From: Ophthalmolycus amberensis | Taxonomy: Eukaryota > Chordata > Actinopteri > Perciformes > Zoarcidae | Direction: 5' to 3' | Assembly: GCA_024529925.1 (NCBI GenBank) | Contig: JAFEUB010000716.1 | Span: forward strand, 2,402,501 to 2,466,500 | DNA: 64,000 nucleotides | Program-made: the position numbers and the translations under genes | Part shown: one piece after another, positions 24,958 to 35,600 of the stretch | How the letters are laid out: each line of letters begins with the position of its first letter | Position numbering within the stretch: position 1 is the first letter of the stretch | Notes under the pieces: model-generated | Databases searched by the model: none | Seen by the model: only the letters and a program-made list of their open reading frames with translations | What the model was told of the DNA's origin: nothing

Positions 24958-27900
24958 AAGCCCAGAATCACATCAGCTGGTACAGAGCCAGTGCGCAAAC
25001 AGCATAATTAACTGGTCAACTTAGTTATCCCCGGACTGGAAGTGCCATAAACAACAATCATACATCCTTTATTGTCACAATAACAGAAGGGAAATTCAAA
25101 TGAGAGTGCCAGTGAAGGACAACGGCAGGAAATAGGTCACACTGTGAGAACTAAATTGTTAAAACACACAAACATTTTTGCAAAAAAGAAATACAGATAT
25201 GACTTATGGATCTTCTTCCTGCATGTGATGTAACATTGCTAACCATCAAGTCAAAGATATCATCAATAAGCAGATTTGAAAGATGAGTTTTATGTTTTTT
25301 AAGTAAAGGAATTTACAACTACAATGAATCAGATCACGTTGACGTCAATATATAGTCCCGCCAGTCTTCTCATTGCTGTAACAACAGTTTTGTTTGCTGT
25401 TCCACAAATTGCAGCTATTCGTTAGCATGGCAGATTCAATATCCTTTCATCCATCTTCAGTAAACACATCATTTATTGCTTTTTCAGAGAGCAGACTCAA
25501 TGCAGAACAGGACCTATTTAGTTTCCTCTTTTATATATACGAGGAAAAGCCAGACAAAGCTTTTGACCGGCTCCACTCCCCCCCCCCCCCCTCCCCCTGC
25601 ACACGTTCATCCACATATCGTGTTTAACGCAGGCTCCTGCACACATATTCATAAAGCACGATCAAAGCATGACCTTCATCAAATGACAGCTGGAATCAAT
25701 ATTTGAGGAGTCAATCAGAAGCAGGGTTAATACGACACAGGTGGAGCTATTAGTGAAGTCACCGCAGAGAGGTTATCTGCGTCAGGTCAGATGTAAATTT
25801 CCCATACAATTTGTTTTCCAGTTATCACACTGTAGAGGGATTTAACGATGACTTTTATCAACCTCAATCCATCACTGAGGGATTTGCAACCTCCCTCACA
25901 GGTCTCTGGCACCGGTCTGATATGGGAATAAACGATGAAGTCAGACGTCAGAGATTTAAAAATCAACTGATTCCCAAAAGGTGTGCGGTAAAGAGGTAAC
26001 AGCCCATGGTGCGAGAGTGAGTTTTGTGACGAGCTCGTGTAGTAGTGAAAGTACAGGCAGCAATATCCCTGAAAGATGTAGACATCACGATGGACAAGTT
26101 TCTAAAGAATGCAGCTATCATCTTAGGACCAAACTGGGTTAGAAAAAGTAGGATTTTAAGCATGAACTCGACAGAAATATTGATATCGAGAACCGCACAA
26201 CAGGGTTGAAATGGAAGAAGGAAGCTACTTTGTCATCGAGAGTGCAGTAGGTTTGCACAACAGCTTCTCGCTTATACAATGTATTGTTCGCGCGGTTACA
26301 AAAAACATGACAAATGGATATTTATAGAACAGCAATGAGAAGATAAGGGGTGTGATGGCAAAAACAAGGCATCAAAAAGGCTTTGATCGATCCAGTCATT
26401 GTCTAAAAACAGACTGATGGCTGGGATAAGATGGAAGGTGTTCATTGACATTTGGGGCTATTAAATCAGTTTATCATTCATGGTTCACTATAGAGAGTAA
26501 CGCAGTGGCAGAGTTGAGAACTTGGACTTGCAAAAAGTGAAAGCATCTCTAAGTCTGCGAGGCTAGAGGGAAGTCTTAAGTTACAGTAGATTATAAACTG
26601 TTATTTGTTTGAGTCCCAGTGTAAATATACAATACCGTTGTACTGTGTTGTTGAAAAATACCCGTATTGCTGACATGTACTTAGATGTCCATGTCAGCAA
26701 TATTTTTCATGTTACCCTGAATAACTTTAGTCTGTTTCCATTTTTAAGGGCAAAATACAGTTATTTATCTTTTTTATTTTGCATGGCAACGGCATGTCTA
26801 AAGGGATCATTTACAAAACAGCTAACCAATGCTGGTACTGTATGCTAATAGCTAAAGGAATGATGATAATATGCTATAAATTCCATAGATATAGCCGTCC
26901 GGATGACATGCAGCAGATGAACGTTCATTACAACAATAGAAGACTTGAGACTTGCAAAAAAAAAAGAGACTTTTGAGCATCTCTGTCGTCACATTCACGT
27001 CACTGTGAGTCCAGCAGAAAGAATCAGGTACGAGTGAGAAGTTACACAGGCTGAATGCTGAAGAGCAAACCGGATCTAGAGTTCAGTTGGTCCGTGAGCC
27101 ACTTTGAAAGTCTTAAAAACATTTTTTTTTGGGGGGTTTATTTACTGTGGTGGTCAGTCAAGAGCATCTATGTGAGTCAGCCACTGACAGCTGGTGAGAA
27201 AACTCTGAACACTGAAGTGTGAATAGGGACTTTGAAAGCATGCAGGGCCTTTATAGACCTGATGACTTCTGATTAATCCCCTTAATGTAGATATTACCAC
27301 GACGGAAACCTGCTCACATAGTCTGGGTTCTGATTTTCCAGTCAGGATATTCCAATTTCCCACGAGTGTTTTAATCCAATAATAGGACTAATATCCTAAA
27401 CAGCCCATTAGATGACTATCATGTTAATCAGAATACAGTCGTGTAGTAGAGCCGGGTTTCCTTTCGAGCTGCCCTTCTCATTGTGTTACTCTTCATCAAT
27501 GTATCATTGACATCTCAGTGTCGTCCAGTGTTCCCTTTTACAAAACCTCCATTTTACAATCAGCCTTTGATAATAAAGACGTCTGCTGCTGACAAGAATA
27601 TTTTTTATTTAGAGTTAATAAACTGTTAATAACTGCTAATCAAGTCAGAGGTGACTATTGAAACTCCTGGTATTGTTCAGTATGCTTATTAATGCTGGAT
27701 AACACAGCATGTTTTCAAACGCTGCTTATCCAAGATGAAAATTAAAACAAAAGAAAGTACATACAATAACACTGTGATCATTATCTGCAGAGCCAGACAG
27801 CAGATCATTTTCATTTTCATGGGAAAATGAGTTCATATGTACTAGTGGTGATGTAGTTACAGTCTCATAATAACTGCATTCATATATTCATTATTCCATG

Positions 27901-28676
27901 ATTGAAATGAGTGGATATCATATTGTGGGTCATGGATGGAAGAAGGGAATAGCCCGCTGATTGTAACTTTGATATACTTGTATGTTCTTCAGGCTTTTTA
28001 TGCTCCTTTAAGGGTTCAATGTGTCCTTTGGTCTCATAATAACTCTTATCTCTCACTGTCAAATTGTCAAACAGAAACACATAATATACTGTATGAACTG
28101 TCCACCATCCCAGTGACATTTCAAAGGGATCCAAACTATGTCAGCCTTATTTAAACTCAAGCTCCTTGGGTGCAGCTGGTATGACACACAGTCATTAATC
28201 ATTACAGGAAGGACCGATTTAATAAGCTTAGAATAAAACACACTAGAAGAAGATGTACGATGTAAGATGAATGTTCTATTCATAGAACTACACAGACAAC
28301 TACTCATGGTCAAATAACTACAAATTGTTGTTTATAAAAAAGCTTGCACAAAGGATAAATATACCATCACCACGCCACTGACGTTATATGAAAACACTGA
28401 GTTCTGAACAGCTGTCTTTTTTTCGTGTAACGCAGCAGCAATTAATCTGATAAGTAGAGCTGTTCCATCAAACAGCCTCTTATCAATAACTGATACACAG
28501 GCAGAATTATGTAATATTCCCAGCTCAAGAAGTAGATCTGCGTCGTCCCACCGATTCACCAGCAAAAGTAAGATCTCTAAATATGAGAGCAGCTCTGGAA
28601 TGTGAGCTATTCCCTTTCACCTGAGACTCACCTGAAGTCTCGTCACGGTGTCTGGGGGAGAACACCTGTTCTCACA

Positions 28677-28720
<44 letters not shown>

Positions 28721-28820
28721 GAATAGACTGACCAACTCACTGAAAAATGTACTCTCAACCACAAGAGTTTAGAGAAAACAACAACAAAATCTGGCAGGAA
28801 GAAGGAGTCAAAAGACTTAC

Positions 28821-29100
28821 CTAACCGTCTCCTCTTTGATTTCGGCCCGAGCCTTGTCCAGGTGGGAGCCCCGAGCAGCATAGAGGCCCCTCCCTCAGCT
28901 GACTGATGGGGGCATAGTCCAACGGTGGAGGGCTGACGGTCACAGCGGTTCTGAGGGGAGGGAGGTAAGAGGGAATAGGAGAGCGCGCGGGCTGCTCCGA
29001 GAGAGGAAAATAGATCCTAGGTGCTGCTAAAGTGACAATCCCACAGGTACAAAGAGGAGGGACGGACACAAAATAAAGAACAAAGGAGTTTCAAAGCAAG
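28821..29100 (-). other. Probable non-coding first exon and promoter of NCMAP-like gene
   Basis: A strong minus-strand donor (GACGGTTAG/GTAAGT) ends an exon at 28821. The GC-richer sequence above it (CCGAGCCTTG, GGGGAGGGAGG on plus) fits a 5' UTR and promoter. The coding ATG is in the next exon. The upstream limit and start site are unknown. A (TG)n tract follows at 29113-29145. Confidence 0.4.
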
Positions 29101-29109
29101 CAAAGATGC

Positions 29110-29147
<38 letters not shown>

Positions 29148-29567
29148 CTGTGAAGAGGAGGAGAGAGTGAGGAGGAGGAGGCTCCACGCTGGCTCACTTG
29201 TTGCTCCTCTCTGAGAGTAATAATCTCAGGCAGCTGGTTTTTCAGGTCCTTCCGCCTGGCCCTTAGGCGTGCCGTATGGAGCTAAATCCAGGTCAAAAGT
29301 TTCGTTCACTTGAAAAAAAAATGTGAACCTGAAAGTTCAAAAATACAGCAATGTATTCAAAATAAAAATAAGTGAATGAAAAGTTTTTTTGGGTTGAATA
29401 TAATTTTGATTCAGTTCTGGAATTTTTTCGAATACATTTTTTTTTTTCAGTTTTCACGTTCATATATATTTTGATATTTGAGTTCTTATATTTTTCAGTT
29501 TCAGATTTTATATTTTCAGATTCAAATCTTTTTTTTTTGGGTTTATAATGATGATTGTAAGATATCT

Positions 29568-29619
29568 AATTCTCGCGGTGCCCACGTTACCTGAAGGCAA
29601 CGTGGGCACCGCGAGAATT
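29568..29619. repeat. Perfect hairpin with 21-bp arms in left TIR
   Basis: The arms begin AATTCTCGCGGTGCCCACGT and are separated by the 10-base loop ACCTGAAGGC. A partial copy at 33768-33805 in the right arm keeps the first arm and the loop but breaks off seven bases into the second arm. The loop has the same orientation in both copies, although the flanking arms are inverted. Confidence 0.9.
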
Positions 29620-29842
29620 ATGATTCAACACTTTCTATACACCATATTCACGTGATTGAAAGTAAAAAAAATTACGCTAGTGCCAAAATTCTGTTTAGCA
29701 AGCTGTTTTAGCCTCTACTTGGGACGAATCACAGTAAAAGAGCAATAAACTATGCCATATTGGGCCGTTCAACTACCACACTTTAATATCTGACGTTTCG
29801 CACTTCCACACACCACTGTGAACGCAGCGTAGTATCCTTGTG

Positions 29843-31003
29843 ATGGCGTCCGCTCCACCTGGACCGCCTGCTGGACGCCAGCGCGCAGGTAAGAAATCGA
29901 ATTAATTTTTTTATAGATACTAGAAATTATCCTAAATATTATAATGATGATTGTAAGATAGCGTCATACATAAAGGGAGAAGATTTATTTAAGTGGGGAT
30001 TTCGCCAAAGCTAGAAATTAAGCAACTAGCTTAATGCTGTTAGCTTGTGTTTGTGAATTGTTCCCTCCTTACACTGACCAGCTCAAGTCCTTCAATGTGT
30101 GGTGTCTTTCGTAACAGAATGTCGACTATAATTCGACAGTGGCTGCAGCTGCACAGAGCCTTATAAATGTTGCTTGGCGTCACTGTTTACAGAACTTCGT
30201 CGTTCATCAGTGTGGATCCTCACATCGTTATCACTGTGGTTATCTCTAGGGTAGCAAATCTAAGTTATTTTTAAGCAAACATAGTATTATACATTCATAG
30301 TTTTGACCAGTGTTTCTACTTCATAGAATAGCAAAGCTCACACCATTTCCTTGAATTTATTTTAGACACAAGCATTGTGCATAAAACAGCTTTTCAACAC
30401 TGTAAAGGAAGCCCTCAAAACTTATACCATGAAAACACATCTAGGTACAACTGAATTTAGTTTACTTTAGATTACACTACCAATTATAATTTGGGGTAAG
30501 AAAATTGAATATTGCTTAATAACAGATGTGTCAAAGTTTTTTTCAATCACCAACGTCAAATTAATGAAAGAGATAACAGAACAAAAATGTGTTCAAATGC
30601 TGATCAGGGCTTGTATCTCTTTGTTCACATTAAAACTAATTAAATGATACTATGTTGATACTTGCATCAGCATAGTATCAGTTATGTTCACATGTTGATC
30701 TATTTAAAATCTGCTTACCTTTATAGTTTTACTTTATGTCCTCTGATGTGACAAATGTTTAATGAAGAAATCTGCTTTTTTTTCTTAATGAAGGAAATCG
30801 AGGATGCAGATCTTGATTTCAACAGTGCCAGTGAGCAAAATGCGACCAGTTCTGGAGTGATTCTTCCACCCATTGCATGTCCCCTATGTGAGGAGGATAT
30901 GGCACGCCTTAGGGCCGCTATTGATGTTGCTAGACCATCTGAGTCCTACGGCCGAGACATTTATTTAGCTGTATTGAACTGTGTACTAACTCATGTATCA
31001 TAA
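29843..31003 (+). pseudogene. Plus-strand gene of the transposon, product unknown
   Basis: Exon 1 (29843-29888) begins MASAPPGPPAG and lies inside the left TIR. A second TIR-borne exon starts at 30118 (acceptor GTAACAG). A last exon at 30794-31003 encodes EIEDADLDFNSASEQN, then CPLCEEDMARLRAAIDVARP and a C-terminus ending LNCVLTHVS. A single CxxC pair (CPLC) is too little to call a zinc finger. The left exon 1 has one extra base relative to the right copy (GCTGGACGCC against GCTGGCGCC). With the exon 2 acceptor this leads to an early stop, so either other splicing is used or the unit is dead. AATAAA near 31126 could end the transcript. I do not recognise the product. Confidence 0.4.
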
Positions 31004-31358
31004 ATGCAAACGTTGTGTTTCAAGGGTTTTACCACTTTAACACCAACAAGTATACAATGAATGTGTTTTAAATGTTTATTTGTTGTGACTGGCAACAGTG
31101 AAGCCACATGTAAAAACAAAAAGAAGAATAAATCGTATAAAATCTTTTTTAAATTCCAAACCTTAACATTTTGTTCTCTTTTATAAACATTCAACACAAT
31201 TTTTGTGTGTACGGAACTCATTTTTCAAAACAAGTATTTTTAAATATTACAATTAAATACTTTTCTTTTCTCAGAACATGAGAGTATTAAAACAGCAGTT
31301 TTTGCTAAACATGAACGGAGGCAAAAAAGAAAAATTGAGGTTAGAGAGAGACAATTGT

Positions 31359-33544
31359 CTACACATTGAGAAATTCCTGCCCGAGATGAAAAGCCTCCAT
31401 CATTACCTTTTTGAACTCGACATATGACCTCATATGTCGTACGGGTAGTGCAATTGTCTTTGTACATGCTGAGACGACAGGGTAACAGATGCTGTGATGC
31501 CCAAAGTCTGCACTGCAGTCGTGGTTAAATCTGAGCATCACAGCAAAATCCTTCTTCTCGGATGGGAGAAGTGGGATGTGACCTTGGCCCGTGATCCACT
31601 GCAGAAACCTTGCAGGTGTGATGGACCGTGGGCCGTCTTCGTCCTCTTCATGATCTTCAGCTATGAAGCAAAGAGAAGAAAAAAATAAAGTTATGTGACA
31701 GTTTAAAATGTAGTTTTCCTTTTTTACTGCAATGCAGGTCTTTAGATTTAAAGAAGTGAAATAAACAGAGGTACTCTCGGTCACAGAAGAACAGCTGATC
31801 CAAAACAAATGTAATCAAATGTGTGTGATTTCCTGAGGTTTGGAGATATTCGACTATTTCGGCCAAGCACAATGGTTATAAATGGCATTCTGTGTTAACA
31901 TTAAGTCTTTTTACATAGAATGGAGATATAGATTGGCCTTTGTAAAAGTTCTCATTAAGAACTAGAGGTTTAGGAAAAACAATTCTCATTTGTATGTATA
32001 ATGTCTGTGCAGTTGTGGAGTGTAACTAATTTCATTTACTAACTTCACTTAAGTACTATTTAAAAGTACTTGTACTTTACTTCAGTATTTGCATTCCATG
32101 CTACTTTATACTTCTACTCAACTATTTCAGAGGGAAATCTTGTACGTTTTACTCCACAACATTCATTGAGAGCTTTAGTTACTGGTTACTTTGCAGATTT
32201 AGATTATCAATACACATTACTAAAATTAACTAAACTAACTCTTGAACATGGAGGGCCAAAATCTGCAAAGGGAAACTCACTTTGCACATTTGGCATTGTG
32301 CTTTTGGCATACTTTTGAATTCAATGGCATCTGGAGGTAACGGATTTACATCAAACTCATGTTGCAGAGGCACAATAAACAGGGTGTTTCTCCCTGACCC
32401 TGTAACACTGCGAATTAGGGTCCCAGTGTATCCATGAGAATCAGGAGGAATCATTATTAGTCTCCTTTTACCCTGCCCACCTGTAAATGCAACATTGTTT
32501 AGATCAGTTGTGTTTGTTTGGGCTGCTTATTTGAATGGCAATGTATTACAATGGAATTTATATAACAAGTTTTCTCTACCTGCAGCCTTGTAGAGTAGCC
32601 ATCCTCCTGTCAGCCCCTGCATCTTAGGATACTCATCTTGTAGTAGTCTGAAGAACTAAAAGAACAATAACATAGGGACTAAGTGATGTCTACATGCTTG
32701 AAGAAAAGCCAAACACTAGGATGAAGTTGCATGTTTCAAATATAAACAATTGTGCAATTTGTAACTAGTACGTTTTCTTTATGCAATACCTCTTCATGGC
32801 CCATATCCCTGGACATGTTGAGATGTCTTTTTCCAAGTCCTGCCTGGGCAAGGTCAAACTCTTCAGAGGAGGTTGGGGTTGTCTCTGCATTAATGTTCAA
32901 CAGGTATGCATAGAAACTAAAAGGCCTCCAGGTCTTTGTGGATGCTGTGCCACAGGTCTTTAGACTCTGCATCATTCGCTTTCTACGGTTACTTTTTCTT
33001 GTGAAAAACCCAGGGAAAGATCTACATGATTAAAAAAAACAATTTGATTAAAATATGATGAATATACATATGAACTTGTCAAACTACCATTAAATTAACA
33101 TGAAAAATGAAATTCCATAAAAACTAAAACCTGGCCATGTCCTGTTCTACAGAAGACGATGGCTCTTGCTGCGTTCTTCCTTGCTCTTGCTGTCCCTGAG
33201 AGAGGTTCTGTGCGAGGACATTTATAAGGCTCTGTGCAGCTGCAGCCACTGTCGAATTATAGTCGACATTCTGTTACGAAAGACACCACACATTGAAGGA
33301 CTTGAGCTGGTCAGTGTAAGGAGGGAACAATTCACAAACACAAGCTAACAGCATTAAGCTAGTTGCTTTATTTCTAGCTTTGGCGAAATCCCCACTTAAA
33401 TAAATCTTCTCCCTTTATGTATGACGCTATCTTACAATCATCATTATAATATTCAGGATAATTTCTAGTATCTATAAAAAAATTAATTCGATTTCTTACC
33501 TGCGCGCTGGCGCCAGCAGGCGGTCCAGGTGGAGCGGACGCCAT
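31359..33544 (-). pseudogene. HECT-type E3 ligase-like gene in transposon, internally incomplete
   Basis: Exons on minus: 33500-33544 (MASAPPGPPAGASAQ), 33131-33270 (NVDYNSTVAAAAQSLINV), 32790-33021 (RSFPGFFTRKSNRRKR to AGLGKRHLNMSRDMGHEE), 32580-32655 (DEYPKMQGLTGGWLLYKAAG), 32240-32480 (NTLFIVPLQHEFDVNPLPPD, then CQMCKVSFPLQILALHVQE) and 31359-31660 (RSITPARFLQWITGQGHIP to LPVRHMRSYVEFKKVMMEAF). The first five join in phase. The domain order matches a multicopy teleost family of uncharacterised proteins, often labelled G2E3-like: basic N-terminus, a CxxC...H segment resembling a ubiquitin-binding zinc finger, then a HECT C-lobe. The HECT tail keeps a Cys at the expected catalytic place (VSACTKTIALP). 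The jump from 32240 to 31660 is out of phase and skips most of a HECT domain, so middle exons are lost. Family naming is from memory. Confidence 0.6.
32012..32235 (+). repeat. GTACTTTTACTT repeat family, copy 2, nested in the transposon
   Basis: It contains CACTTAAGTACTATTTAAAA, CTTCTACTCAACTATTTCAG and GGGAAATCTTGTACGTTTTA in the same order and orientation as the copy at 4265. It lies in the region where the HECT-like gene lacks its middle exons. Confidence 0.7.
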
Positions 33545-34260
33545 CACAAGGATACTACGCTGCGTTCACAGTGGTGTGTGGAAGTGCGAAACGTCAGATA
33601 TTAAAGTGTGGTAGTTGAACGGCCCAATATGGCATAGTTTATTGCTCTTTTACTGTGATTCGTCCCAAGTAGAGGCTAAAACAGCTTGCTAAACAGAATT
33701 TTGGCACTAGCGTAATTTTTTTTACTTTCAATCACGTGAATATGGTGTATAGAAAGTGTTGAATCATAATTCTCGCGGTGCCCACGTTACCTGAAGGCAA
33801 CGTGGTTGAGGAACTCCTCAGCCCTCGTTGTTATGCTGTCACTCATGATGACACGCCCTTCTCAGTTGATACCACGCCCCCCACGTTAGATCTAGGTCAA
33901 AAGTCTGAACTGAAAAAAACGACCTGAACTGAAGAAAAAAAACCTGAACTGAAAAAAAAAAACCTGAACATGAAAAAAAGATTTGAAACCCAAAAAAAAA
34001 AGATTTGAATCTGAAAATATAAAATCTGAAACTGAAAAATATAAGAACTCAAATATCAAAATATATATGAACGTGAAAACTGAAAAAAAAAATGTATTCG
34101 AAAAAATTCCAGAACTGAATCAAAATTATATTCAACCCAAAAAAACTTTTCATTCACTTATTTTTATTTTGAATACATTGCTGTATTTTTGAACTTTCAG
34201 GTTCACATTCTTTTTTCAAGTGAACGAAACTTTTGACCTGGATTTAGCTCCATAGTGCCG

Positions 34261-35364
34261 CGGCCACTGATCAAAACGAGAGGGTGCTCTCCAGAGTTTT
34301 TCTGCTCTGCTCGGCCTCTCTAAATCACAGCGGCTGCATCTCACATGAACTGCAGAGGGTGAGCCACTGGGCAGGAAGATGAAAAGTAACTCATACAATC
34401 TCAAATATTAAAGACCCGTGCACGTCCATGTATATCCTTTACTTTTGTGTGCAACTGTGCATGCATACTACTGAATATATGTGTCTTCTTTGTCTCAATC
34501 ATTACTTCTTTGGAGAATAATAAGACTGCATGTGTGTGCATGCTTTTTTTTGTGTTGACAATTATGCATGACAAATCCATCCATCTGTGCACAAACACGT
34601 TTTAATGCGTGTAGTTGAAAATGAACTGAATCACAATACTTGTCCGAAGGGTGCTGGGTGTGTTTGTACAGCAGCATTTTATATTATCATCTCATGAGAC
34701 AATGAGCTCCATTCAAACACTTTGGCAACATTTGTGTGAAAGGTGTCCACTGAATGAGAAGAATGTTTTTACTGGCAGTGATCTTCCTGACTTATCTGTC
34801 TACTATTTATTATTGTAGCACACAAACTCCTGTAACACACCCATCGTGGTAGTCTCTCCCCCAACAGTGCCAACAATTCTTTGGGATCTCGCCTCATGTT
34901 ACCTCCAGGGGCTGGGTGGTGCCCACGACTATAAAGCCAGTCAGTGCTGTGCCTTTGTTGGAAAGTGTTGCTAAACGTCATATTGGCAGAAAGGCATTGT
35001 TCTGCTTCACCTGATGGCCTGCACACAGTGCTGGTGTCCCCATATCCTTGTGTTCCGCTGTTAAAGTACAAATAGTGTAAACATCCTGGGTGCAAAATTT
35101 GTTTGATTTTACTGATGGTGAAAATACAGGTGCGTCATCATATGTTGATTCTTATTTAGTGATCGTAATAGTTAAGAATCAATCTGTGCTATCTCAAACG
35201 TACAAGAACGTGATTTATTTATATCGTTTTTATAGTTGTTCAATGCTAGACTTAATTTTCTTCATCATATTTTCTCATTTCTTTTTCAAAAATCTGCTGT
35301 GCCATCAATTAGTTCTTTCTTTGGGATGTTAAGTATTGATTAGAAGAAGAGAATAGGGCCCTGT
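34261..35364. other. Spacer between transposon and LINE remnant
   Basis: No gene supported. A 108-codon minus-strand frame at 34769-35095 has no recognisable motif and is treated as chance. Confidence 0.4.
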
Positions 35365-35600
35365 ATGATGGCTAGCGAGTCTATGCTGCTGTACTTAAGC
35401 CATGTAATCCATTGTACTCCGAACTCGGGGAAAAAACGACCTCAGACACGGAAAAGTGGCCGACCAAGAAACACATGCAGGAGAAGTGTGGAGAAGGAGA
35501 TGCAGAGCCTAAACCACTCATGGGGCACCATCCAGCGACTCGCCCAGGACAGACGGGGGTGGAAGACGTTTGTTGCTGCCCTACATGCCAGGAGGCATAA
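35365..35600 (+). mobile_element. 3' end of a non-LTR retrotransposon ORF2
   Basis: The frame reads GRPRNTCRRSVEKEMQSLNH, then WGTIQRLAQDRRGWKTFVAA and a basic end. This is the characteristic C-terminal tail of LINE-type reverse transcriptases (GRPxxTWRR...W...AQDRxxW). Only the last 70-80 codons survive; the upstream RT is absent. It is 5'-truncated, as is usual for LINE insertions. Confidence 0.65.

Larger units (their letters stand above)
20718..28820. other. Large 5' intron of NCMAP-like gene
   Basis: No coding exon recognised. It holds the two inverted dispersed repeats near 22.6 and 24.8 kb, a poly-C tract near 25579 and a (CA)n tract at 28681-28719. The rest is AT-rich unique-looking sequence with no open frame I can defend. 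Confidence 0.45.
29275..34254. mobile_element. 4.98 kb long-TIR DNA transposon carrying a HECT-type gene
   Basis: The ends are exact inverted repeats starting TATGGAGCTAAATCCAGG. They are flanked by a perfect 6-bp direct repeat GTGCCG at 29269-29274 and 34255-34260, a target-site duplication. Outer arms 29275-29544 and 33986-34254 are near-identical inverted copies. Inner arms 29568-30170 and 33218-33805 form a second pair of about 600 bp. Between them lie two convergent, spliced gene-like units: HECT-like on minus, unknown on plus. No transposase of a known family is visible, so I regard it as non-autonomous or of unassigned type. A 6-bp duplication with long TIRs is reminiscent of Polinton or Dada elements, but termini and content do not match Polintons. 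The right side has an extra 33806-33985 segment lacking on the left. Confidence 0.85.

Noticed and set aside
29275..34254. Interpretation of the transposon as a Polinton/Maverick
   Set aside because: The 6-bp duplication and long TIRs fit, but termini do not start with AG, the size is far too small and no polymerase, integrase or capsid genes are present.
34769..35095. 108-codon minus frame next to the LINE remnant
   Set aside because: No recognisable domain; could be old repeat sequence but unsupported.
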